Shown here piece by piece: positions 5,706-11,919 of a DNA stretch of 12,104 nt (position 1 is its first letter; every line of letters begins with the position of its first letter). Source of the stretch: Equibacterium sp963662035 (GTDB taxonomy: Bacteria > Bacteroidota > Bacteroidia > Bacteroidales > UBA932); contig CAVLDO010000028.1 in the NCBI GenBank assembly GCA_963662035.1, positions 1-12,104 of the forward strand. Reading direction: 5' to 3'. Under the pieces are notes generated by a model. The model was not told the origin of the DNA, did no database searches, and saw nothing but the letters and a program-made list of their open reading frames with translations. A program made the position numbers and the translations under genes.

Positions 5706-8483
5706 ATGAGCGAAGACAAAGACGACATCAGACTTGGGATGGAGGAGCCTGCCTCCTCGGAGCAGGAAAAGAAGGCGGCCGAGAGCCAGCCTTCGCGCAA
5801 GGAGCAGAAGTTCAATCGGGTGATAAACGCCGGGGAGAACCGCTACAAACTGCCCGGAATGTTCAAGGACTGGTTCCTTGACTATGCCTCCTATGTGATG
5901 CTGGAGAGGGCCGTGCCCTACATAGAAGACGGTCTGAAGCCGGTGCAGCGCCGCATTCTGCACACCCTCAAGCTAAACGAGGACGGCAAGTACCACAAGG
6001 TGGCGGGAATCGTGGGCGACACGATGAAATATCACCCCCACGGCGACGCCTCCATCTACGATGCTCTGGTTTCGATACAGCAGAAGGAGCTGCTCATAGA
6101 CGGGCAGGGAAACTGGGGCAACATACTCACCGGCGACAAGGCGGCCGCGATGCGCTACATCGAGGCCAAGCTCAGCAAATTCGCCCTTGAAGTGGTATAT
6201 AACAAGAAAATCACCGAGTGGGAGTATTCTTACGACCGCAACAATCTGGAGCCGGTGTGCCTGCCGGTCAAGTTTCCGCTGCTGCTGGCCCAGGGCACAA
6301 TGGGCATCGGCGTGGGGTTGCGCGTGGAGATTCTCCCGCACAACTTCAACGAACTGATAGACGCCTCAATAGCGGCGCTGCGCGGCCTGGAGGTGGAGAT
6401 ATATCCCGACTTTCAGACGGGAGGCGTGGCCGACTGCTCCAAATACAACGGCGGCCAGAGGGGAGGCCGCGTGAGAGTGCGCGCCACCATCACCAAGCGC
6501 GACAAGCGCACCCTGGTGATTGAAGACATCCCCTACGGCGAGACCACCGGCAGCGTGATAGCCTCCATAGTGGCGGCCAACGACCGGGGCAAGATCAAAA
6601 TCAAGAAGGTGGACGACTACACCGCCGAGAAGGCGGAGATAGTGATACAGCTGGCTCCCGACATCTCGCCCGATAAGACCATCGACGCCCTCTACGTATG
6701 CACCAAGTGCTCCGTGTCGCTCTCTCCCAACGCCGTGGTGATAAAAGACGGCCGTCCGGAGTTTATGAGCGTGAACGACATTCTCAAATACAGCGCCTTC
6801 CACACCCGCGACCTCTTTGAAAAGGAGTTGCACGTGACCCTGGGCGAGCTGGAGGATGACTGGCACAAGATTTCGCTGGAGAAGATATTCTTTGAGAAGA
6901 AGATATACCGGGTGCTGGAAAACGATGCCATCACCTGGGAGGCCCAGGTGGCCGATGTCACTGCCGAGATGAAGAAATACGAGAATCTCGTCAAGCGCGC
7001 CATCACCTCCGACGACATTCTGATGCTGGTGGAAAAGCCGGTGCGCAAGATTTCCAAGTTCGACATAAAGGCCGCCGACGAGAAGCTGCGCGGCATAGAG
7101 AGTCAGATGCAGCAGATACTCTACAATCTGGACCACCTGACCGACTACACCATAGAGTATTTCAAGAATCTCAAAAAGAAATACGGGGCCGCCTTCCCGC
7201 GCCGCACCCGTCTGGAGGAGTTCGAGACCATCCAGGCGCAAACGGTGGTGGTGGCCAACTCCAAGCTCTACTGCAGCAGGGAGGAGGGCTTTGTGGGCAC
7301 CGACCCCAAGAAGATGGGCAGCCCCGAATATATGTGCGACTGCTCTGACATAGACGACATAATAGTGTTTATGCGCAACGGCGACTATATAGTGAACACC
7401 GTCAAGGACAAGGACTTTGTGGGGACAGACATCATCTATGCCGGCGTGTTTAAAAAGGGCGACGAGCGCACCACCTACAATGTGATCTATCGCGACGGCA
7501 AGGCCGGCCCCTACTATGTCAAGCGCTTTGCCGTGAAGGGGATAACCCGCGGCAAGATGTACAACCTCGCCCAGGGCAAACCGGGCAGCCGCGTGGAGTG
7601 GTTCACCGCCAACGGCAACGGCGAGGCGGAGACGGTCCGGGTATATTTCCGCAACCGTCCCGGCATCCGCAAGACTTCCGACACCTACGATTTCGCCGCC
7701 CTGGCCATCAAGGGGCGCGCCAGCCGGGGCAACCTGCTCACCCGCAACCCCATCCAGCGCATACAGCTCAAGAGTCAGGGCATCTCCACCATCGGCGGCA
7801 AGGAAATTTGGTACGACGAGGACATCCAGCGGCTCAACGACGCCGGCCGAGGCATTTCTCTGGGCGAGTTCCAGCAGAACGAGAAGATTCTGGTGGTGCT
7901 ATCCAACGGCAACTATTACACCACATCGTTCGATCTTAGCAACCGCTATCAGGGGGATATCATCCGCATAGAGAAGCTTGACACCGCCGCCGTCTATTCC
8001 GTCACCTATTTCGACAAGGAGACCGGGTGCTGGTATATCAAGCGCTTCAGCTTTGAGACGAGCGACAACAGGGAGCAGTGCTTCATAAGCGAGGCTCCCG
8101 GCTCAGTTCTGGGCGACATCTGTCGTGACACCTACCCCCGCATGGAGCTTACCTTCGCGGGCAAGAACGCCTCCCGCGAGCCGGAGATTGTGGATGTGGC
8201 GCAGTTTATCGGCAAGAAGGGCTACAAGGCCAAGGGGCGCCGCGTGAGCACCAAGGAGGTGGAGAAGGCGGTGTTTGTGGAGCCTTTTCCCGAACCGGAA
8301 ATCGTGCCCGAGGCGGAGGCGGAAGAGGATGTGATAACCCTTCTGGACGGCGGCGATGCTCCTGCAGCTGCAATGGTGAGCGAAGAGGAGGCGCGCCGCA
8401 TTCTCAACGAAAATTCTGCCGCAGCCGAGGCCTCGGGGGATGATTCCGACGAGGACGGCCCCATCGAACTCACGCTGTTTTAA
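5706..8483 (+). CDS. parC: DNA topoisomerase IV subunit A (Bacteroidetes-type ParC/GyrA family)
   Basis: The DNA-cleaving subunit of a type IIA topoisomerase, which acts with ParE to decatenate chromosomes. The 925-residue product has an acidic/charged N-terminal tail (1-45), then the winged-helix/tower region. The catalytic tyrosine is Y151 in AAAMRYIEAKLSKFA, with R150 beside it. The quinolone-pocket loop is HPHGDASIYD (110-119), with Ala (A115) at the GyrA Ser83 position and Asp at the position of GyrA D87. The coiled-coil tower/gate segment spans about 385-510. A divergent C-terminal beta domain runs from about 515 to 840; a QRRGGKG-type GyrA box is not seen, which favours topoisomerase IV over gyrase. 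The last 70 residues form an acidic, Ala/Glu-rich tail. It is 6 nt after era and 12 nt before aroK. Whether it is ParC or a gyrase-like paralogue would be settled by finding the second A subunit in the genome. Confidence 0.9.
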   Translation: MSEDKDDIRLGMEEPASSEQEKKAAESQPSRKEQKFNRVINAGENRYKLPGMFKDWFLDYASYVMLERAVPYIEDGLKPVQRRILHTLKLNEDGKYHKVAGIVGDTMKYHPHGDASIYDALVSIQQKELLIDGQGNWGNILTGDKAAAMRYIEAKLSKFALEVVYNKKITEWEYSYDRNNLEPVCLPVKFPLLLAQGTMGIGVGLRVEILPHNFNELIDASIAALRGLEVEIYPDFQTGGVADCSKYNGGQRGGRVRVRATITKRDKRTLVIEDIPYGETTGSVIASIVAANDRGKIKIKKVDDYTAEKAEIVIQLAPDISPDKTIDALYVCTKCSVSLSPNAVVIKDGRPEFMSVNDILKYSAFHTRDLFEKELHVTLGELEDDWHKISLEKIFFEKKIYRVLENDAITWEAQVADVTAEMKKYENLVKRAITSDDILMLVEKPVRKISKFDIKAADEKLRGIESQMQQILYNLDHLTDYTIEYFKNLKKKYGAAFPRRTRLEEFETIQAQTVVVANSKLYCSREEGFVGTDPKKMGSPEYMCDCSDIDDIIVFMRNGDYIVNTVKDKDFVGTDIIYAGVFKKGDERTTYNVIYRDGKAGPYYVKRFAVKGITRGKMYNLAQGKPGSRVEWFTANGNGEAETVRVYFRNRPGIRKTSDTYDFAALAIKGRASRGNLLTRNPIQRIQLKSQGISTIGGKEIWYDEDIQRLNDAGRGISLGEFQQNEKILVVLSNGNYYTTSFDLSNRYQGDIIRIEKLDTAAVYSVTYFDKETGCWYIKRFSFETSDNREQCFISEAPGSVLGDICRDTYPRMELTFAGKNASREPEIVDVAQFIGKKGYKAKGRRVSTKEVEKAVFVEPFPEPEIVPEAEAEEDVITLLDGGDAPAAAMVSEEEARRILNENSAAAEASGDDSDEDGPIELTLF

Positions 8484-8495
8484 AAACCCGGGCTT

Positions 8496-9014
8496 GTGAT
8501 AATTGCGCTGACAGGTTTTATGATGTGCGGCAAGAGCACCTACGGGCGCGAACTTGCCCGCATCGCTGCGCGCGAATTCATAGACCTGGACGATGTGATA
8601 GAGGAGGGGGTCAGCGCCGGCGAAATCATCCGCGCCAAAGGGGAGGAGGTTTTCCGGCAGGAGGAGACCGCCGCCCTCAAGCGGGTGCTGGAGGCCGGGA
8701 AGGAGTTCGTTCTGGCTCTGGGCGGAGGCACCGTGGTGCGCGAAGAGAACCGCGCGCTGCTGCGCCGCCATTGCCGCACAGTTTGGCTCCGTGCGCCTCT
8801 TCAAGAGACCGTGTTCAACCCGGAGTGGGCTCATCTGACGGCCCTCAGGCCGCTGCTGGGCGATCGAGCGCGCACAGAGGCTCTCTACCGCTCCCGCATC
8901 CCCGCCTACAGCGCCGCAGCCGACATCATTGTGGACACCGCCGGCAAGAGCCCCGGCGATGTGATTGCGGAGCTGGTTGCGAGCTTGGGCCGCCCGGACA
9001 TCCCGGGGAGATAG
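8496..9014 (+). CDS. aroK: Shikimate kinase
   Basis: It phosphorylates shikimate with ATP to shikimate-3-phosphate in aromatic amino acid and chorismate synthesis. The 172-residue P-loop kinase has Walker A GFMMCGKST (7-15), the shikimate-binding FIDLDD (28-33) and FRQEE (53-57; R54), the LGGGT motif (75-79), the RPLL lid-proximal segment (118-121) and the terminal YRSRIPAYSAAAD motif (131-143). All are where the family has them. The start is GTG at 8496, chosen because it lies five codons before the P-loop and no in-frame ATG precedes the Walker A; the first ATG downstream would remove part of it. No clear Shine-Dalgarno sequence is present, so coupling to parC translation, 12 nt upstream, is likely. 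No other shikimate-pathway gene is near. Confidence 0.94.
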   Translation: MIIALTGFMMCGKSTYGRELARIAAREFIDLDDVIEEGVSAGEIIRAKGEEVFRQEETAALKRVLEAGKEFVLALGGGTVVREENRALLRRHCRTVWLRAPLQETVFNPEWAHLTALRPLLGDRARTEALYRSRIPAYSAAADIIVDTAGKSPGDVIAELVASLGRPDIPGR

Positions 9015-9264
9015 ATTGTCTTGATAAGTCCCTGAGGACATTTCGGCTGAAATCAGGGCAGAAGCCGGGCGGGAGGAGACCATGTCTTATGGGCGGCATA
9101 GACGTTGATTCCATTAAAGTCGGGCACAAATCTGCATCTGATGGCTGCCGGACAGGTTGTGCGTAATCAAATATCTTGGCAACTGTCGCTTTAAGGCTGT
9201 CGAAACAAAGAAATCAAAACTCTGCGCCCGCTATGGCCATTGTGGACCACATTTGAAGACCAAC
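9015..9264. other. Gene-free spacer between aroK and the tRNA-Leu terminator
   Basis: No reading frame here has family-like content. The only structure I see is an imperfect hairpin at 9030-9058: CCCTG / CAGGG and ATTTC / GAAAT with a 5-nt bulge and a GGCT loop. It has no T-tract after it. It could be a 3' processing or weak termination hairpin for the aroK transcript. Confidence 0.4.
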
Positions 9265-9293
9265 AAAAAAAGTCGGCGGAAAGCCGACTTTTT
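9265..9293 (-). terminator. Intrinsic terminator after tRNA-Leu, probably bidirectional
   Basis: On the minus strand an 11-bp perfect stem AAAAAGTCGGC / GCCGACTTTTT with a 5-nt TTTCC loop is followed by further T residues, 1-2 nt after the tRNA 3' end. Read on the plus strand the same hairpin also ends in a T5 run (9289-9293), so it can also stop the transcript coming from parC-aroK. Confidence 0.85.
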
Positions 9294-9294
9294 G

Positions 9295-9381
9295 TGCCCA
9301 GAACAAGATTTGAACTTGCACGCCATAAAAACAGGCACTACCCCCTCAAAGTAGCGTGTCTACCAATTTCACCATCTGGGC
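9295..9381 (-). tRNA. tRNA-Leu (anticodon GAG)
   Basis: The minus strand folds as a class II tRNA of 87 nt. The acceptor arms GCCCAGA and TCTGGGC pair perfectly, with discriminator A. The D-arm has the leucine-type GGTGAAATTGGTAGACACG, and the anticodon arm is CTACT-TTGAGGG-GGTAG with anticodon GAG. A long variable arm follows (TGCCTGTTTTTATGGCG), then the T-arm with GTTCAAATC. It closely parallels E. coli tRNA-Leu(GAG). CCA is not encoded (the bases after the discriminator are CAA). It reads CTC/CTT leucine codons. It has a full Bacteroidetes promoter upstream and a terminator directly downstream, so it is an independent unit opposite to the flanking genes. Confidence 0.96.
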
Positions 9382-9401
9382 AGGTATCCCTTTGGGGACA
9401 G

Positions 9402-9432
9402 CAAAGGTATGCTAAATTTTTAATTAACCAAA
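9402..9432 (-). promoter_or_regulatory. tRNA-Leu promoter: TTTG-N19-TACCTTTG
   Basis: On the minus strand a -33 TTTG (9432-9429) is separated by exactly 19 nt from a -7 TACCTTTG (9409-9402). This is a complete match to the Bacteroidetes sigma-ABfr consensus, ending 20 nt before the tRNA 5' end. It is the best promoter in the window. Confidence 0.85.
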
Positions 9433-9446
9433 GATTTTTCAAATAT

Positions 9447-9477
9447 TTTCATTTTCGACCCTCAAAGGTTATCTTTG
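9447..9477 (+). promoter_or_regulatory. pgi promoter: TTTC-N19-TATCTTTG
   Basis: TATCTTTG at 9470-9477 exactly matches the TAnnTTTG box. It has TTTC (one mismatch to TTTG) 19 nt upstream at 9447-9450. It precedes the pgi ATG by 35 nt, and is back-to-back with the tRNA-Leu promoter. Confidence 0.7.
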
Positions 9478-9512
9478 GCCTCCATAGAAAGACTATCAAT
9501 AATATACACAAA

Positions 9513-10832
9513 ATGATCAGGATTGACAATGGCGGGTGCAGCGCATTCGCAAAAAAAGAGCAGATGGACACCTATCTGCAGAAGGCTCTGGAAGGGTTTG
9601 ACACCCTCGAGGGCGGAAAAGGTGCAGGCAACGACTTCATTGGTTGGAACCACCTTCCCTCCAGCATCACAGACGCCACGCTCAATGAATACAAAGAGGT
9701 TGTCGAGCGGTGGAAAAAGATGAATGTGGATCTGGTGGTCGTGATCGGCATCGGCGGCAGCTATCTCGGCGCCAAGGCCGCTCTGCACGCCCTCAGCCAC
9801 AGCTTTCTTCCCGGCAGCGGAATGCAGGTGGTCTTTGCCGGCAACAGTCTCAGCGAGGATTATCTCGCGGAGCTGATGGACTTGTCAAAGGGGAGGAATG
9901 TGGCCTGCGTGGTCATCTCCAAGTCCGGCACAACCACGGAGCCCGCGGTGGCCTTCCGCATTGTAAAGCAGCATATCGAGCAGACCTACGGCGGCGAGGC
10001 TTCGCAGCGCATAGTGGCTGTGACCGACCGCAGCCGCGGCGCGCTCAAGACCCTTGCCACCGCAGAGGGCTACACCACGTTTGTGATTGAGGACAACATC
10101 GGCGGCCGCTTCTCGGTGCTGACTCCGGTGGGCCTGCTGGCGATCGCCCTTGCGGGCTATGACATCAGCGCGATGGTGCGCGGCGCCCAGGAGGCGGAGA
10201 AGGTGTGCGGCCAGCGCAGCGAAAACAACCCCGCAGTGCAGTATGCCGCCCTGCGCAATATGCTCTACAGCGCCGGCTACAAGACAGAAATCCTGGTGAA
10301 CTACAACCCCAAGCTGCTCTATCTCTCGGAGTGGTGGAAGCAGCTCTACGGCGAGAGCGAGGGTAAGGACGGCAAGGGAATTTTCCCCGCAAGCGTGAGC
10401 AACACCACCGACCTGCACTCTATGGGGCAGTATATCCAAGAGGGCGAGCGCACTCTGTTCGAGACTGTGCTGCACGCGGCTTCCTGCAGCCGCGAGGTGC
10501 GCATCCCCGGCGACAAGGACAATCTCGACAGCCTCAACTATCTGGCGGGACGCCGTGTGGAGGAGTGCAACGAGAGTGCTATGACTGCTACCATAATGGC
10601 CCACATCGATGGCGGTGTGCCCCAGATCAAAATCAATTTTGAGAAGATAGATGAGTTCAACCTGGGCTGGCTGTTCTACTTCTTTGAGAAGGCCTGCGGC
10701 ATCAGCGGCTATGTTCTTGGCGTGAATCCCTTTAACCAGCCCGGCGTGGAGGCCTACAAGAAGAATATGTTCGCGCTGCTTGGCAAGCCCGGCTACGAGG
10801 CTCTGGGCGAGGAGCTGCGCAAGAGGCTTTAG
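9513..10832 (+). CDS. pgi: Glucose-6-phosphate isomerase
   Basis: It interconverts glucose-6-phosphate and fructose-6-phosphate in glycolysis/gluconeogenesis. From ATG 9513 the product is 439 residues, the length class of the short bacterial Pgi. Visible motifs: GIGGS (79-83), the phosphate-binding SKSGTTTE (136-143), signature 1 DNIGGRFSVL (194-203), the catalytic-Glu region EWWKQLYGESEGKDGKG (273-289), the ring-opening His in LHSMGQY (H302) and signature 2 GVNPFNQPGVEAYKKN (403-418) with the base K416. The frame stays open upstream to 9240, but that extension runs antisense through the tRNA-Leu gene and its terminator and has no homology-like content, so 9513 is the start. The promoter at 9470-9477 supports this. 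The reaction product links to the amino-sugar pathway served by nagA, but the genes are not in an operon. Confidence 0.97.
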   Translation: MIRIDNGGCSAFAKKEQMDTYLQKALEGFDTLEGGKGAGNDFIGWNHLPSSITDATLNEYKEVVERWKKMNVDLVVVIGIGGSYLGAKAALHALSHSFLPGSGMQVVFAGNSLSEDYLAELMDLSKGRNVACVVISKSGTTTEPAVAFRIVKQHIEQTYGGEASQRIVAVTDRSRGALKTLATAEGYTTFVIEDNIGGRFSVLTPVGLLAIALAGYDISAMVRGAQEAEKVCGQRSENNPAVQYAALRNMLYSAGYKTEILVNYNPKLLYLSEWWKQLYGESEGKDGKGIFPASVSNTTDLHSMGQYIQEGERTLFETVLHAASCSREVRIPGDKDNLDSLNYLAGRRVEECNESAMTATIMAHIDGGVPQIKINFEKIDEFNLGWLFYFFEKACGISGYVLGVNPFNQPGVEAYKKNMFALLGKPGYEALGEELRKRL

Positions 10833-10852
10833 CGCGCCAGCGCGACCACAAG

Positions 10853-10894
10853 ACAACAAGAGAGGCGGGACCAGTTTTCCGCCTCTCTTGTTGT
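10853..10894 (+). terminator. Strong hairpin after pgi
   Basis: A 16-bp perfect stem, ACAACAAGAGAGGCGG at 10853-10868 pairing with 10879-10894, with a 10-nt loop, begins 20 nt after the pgi stop. The descending arm ends in TTGTTGT rather than a clean T-run. It is probably the pgi terminator, or a 3'-end-protecting hairpin. Confidence 0.75.
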
Positions 10895-10922
10895 TATGAA
10901 GTCCTGCTCCGGAAAATCTTGC

Positions 10923-11158
10923 CCGTGCCCGAAAAGGGGCTCCACGGGCACGGAGCGCGGCGAAAACCTCCGGCCGTGCCCGAAAAGGGGCTCCACGGGC
11001 ACGGAGCGCGGCGAAATACTACTGCCGTGCCCGAAATGGGGCTCCACGGGCACGGAACGCGGCGAAACTCCCTGTCCGTGCCCGAAACGTGGCTCCACGG
11101 GCACGGAGCGCGGCGAAACTCTCTGTCCGTGCCCGAAACGGGGCTCCCAGGTCACGGA
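10923..11158. repeat. 51-bp hairpin repeat array, block 1 (4 full units plus one 32-bp partial)
   Basis: Units start at 10923, 10974, 11025, 11076 and 11127, an exact 51-bp period. Each contains a 9-bp inverted repeat, CCGTGCCCG-N13-CGGGCACGG (31 bp), then a 20-nt linker that starts AGCGCGGCGAAA and ends with a variable 8-mer (ACCTCCGG, TACTACTG, CTCCCTGT, CTCTCTGT in order). The last unit is cut after its right arm, which is mutated (CCCAGGTCACGG). Because 51 is a multiple of 3, stop-free frames run through the array on both strands; I do not regard these as genes. Confidence 0.95.
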
Positions 11159-11379
11159 CATGGCGGTTAGCAAAGCTTTGTCATACCGGAATATCATCGG
11201 GCGGGGAGGAAACGGATTGTAATTCGTGAGGAATCTACGGAGAGTCCCCTGCGACTATGGGCCAGAGAGGCTGGCGCGCATCAATGCTACGCAAAAAGGG
11301 GACTTGGGCGGATAAGAAAAATCCGCCTACGCCCCTTTTTGCATCCGCGACTTTGATGCGCTAATGCGATTATCCCCGG
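11159..11379. repeat. 221-bp core, copy 1
   Basis: This segment joins the block-1 and block-2 arrays and recurs at 11514-11734 and from 11920. It contains the palindrome CAAAGCTTTG, a GAGGAATCTACGG stretch, and a long nested hairpin at 11276-11361. The nested pairs are GCGCATCAA (11276-11284)/TTGATGCGC (11353-11361), GCAAAAAGGGG (11291-11301)/CCCCTTTTTGC (11332-11342) and GGCGGAT (11307-11313)/ATCCGCC (11321-11327), with apical loop AAGAAAA. I see no gene-like coding content. Confidence 0.9.
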
Positions 11380-11513
11380 CTGTGCCCGAAACGGTGCTCC
11401 ACGGGCACGGAGCCAGGCGAAAACCTCCGGCCGTGCCCGAAACGGGGCTCCACGGGCACGGAACGCGGCGAAATACCACAGCCGTGCCCGAAACGGGGTT
11501 CTGCGGGCACGGA
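11380..11513. repeat. 51-bp hairpin repeat array, block 2 (2 full units plus one partial)
   Basis: Units start at 11380, 11431 and 11482, in exact 51-bp phase. Linker 8-mers are ACCTCCGG then TACCACAG, the same first two classes and order as block 1; the third class is missing. The first unit has CTGTGCCCG instead of CCGTGCCCG and a GGTGCTCC loop. The last unit ends in CTGCGGGCACGG. Confidence 0.95.
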
Positions 11514-11734
11514 CAGAGTGGTTAGCAAAGGTTTGTCATACCGGAATATCATCGGGCGGGGAGGGAACTGATTGTAATTCGCGAGGAATCTGCGGAGAGT
11601 CCCCTGCGGCTATGGGCCAGAGAGGCAGGCGCGCATCAATGCTACGCAAAAAGGGGACTTGGGCGGATAAGAAAAATCCGCTACGCCCCTTTTTGCATCC
11701 GCTATGTTGATGCGCTAATGCGATTATCCCCCGG
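11514..11734. repeat. 221-bp core, copy 2
   Basis: Aligned with copy 1 it has scattered substitutions and balanced single-base indels, keeping the same length. The nested hairpin is retained at 11631-11715 with GCGCATCAA/TTGATGCGC, GCAAAAAGGGG (11646-11656)/CCCCTTTTTGC (11686-11696) and GCGGAT (11663-11668)/ATCCGC (11676-11681); the apical stem has lost one pair relative to copy 1. Confidence 0.9.
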
Positions 11735-11919
11735 CCGCGCCCGAAACTGTGCTATCCTGGCACGGAGCGCGGCGAAACCCTCTGGCCGTGCCCGAAACGG
11801 GGTTCTGCGGGCACGGAGCGCGGCGAAATACCACTGCCGTGCCCAAAACGGGGCTCTACAGGCACGGAGCCAGGCGAAACTCTCAGTTCGTGCCCAAATC
11901 GGGGCTCCACGGGCACGGA
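11735..11919. repeat. 51-bp hairpin repeat array, block 3 (3 full units plus one partial)
   Basis: Units start at 11735, 11786, 11837 and 11888, again in exact 51-bp phase. Linker 8-mers are CCCTCTGG-like, TACCACTG and CTCTCAGT, the same class order as block 1. This block is the most diverged: unit 1 has CCGCGCCCG and a TATCCTGG right arm that breaks the stem, and units 3 and 4 carry CCCAAA in place of CCCGAAA. Confidence 0.95.

Noticed and set aside
5219..7939. Several 80-290-codon frames within era and parC on both strands
   Set aside because: Composition shadows of GC-rich codons with no independent motifs or start signals.
9030..9058. Possible intrinsic terminator or riboswitch after aroK
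   Set aside because: The stem is short and bulged with no T-run and no recognised aptamer motif; kept only as a note on the spacer.
9157..9354. 65-codon frame with PEQDLNLHA-like sequence
   Set aside because: It is an antisense translation of a tRNA-Leu gene, a classic false protein prediction.
9240..9512. Upstream in-frame extension of pgi by 91 codons
   Set aside because: It runs through the tRNA-Leu terminator, the tRNA gene in antisense and the promoters; the conserved Pgi region begins after the ATG at 9513.
10896..11222. 108-codon plus-strand frame with 17-residue CPCPKRGSTGTERGE repeats
   Set aside because: It starts two bases beyond the pgi hairpin, is a by-product of a 51-bp period, and is not kept as an equivalent start-to-stop frame in the other two blocks.
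10923..11919. CRISPR array interpretation of the 51-bp units (31-bp repeat plus 20-nt spacer)
   Set aside because: The putative spacers share AGCGCGGCGAAA and recur in classes; no cas genes, no leader, and the repeat palindrome itself varies.
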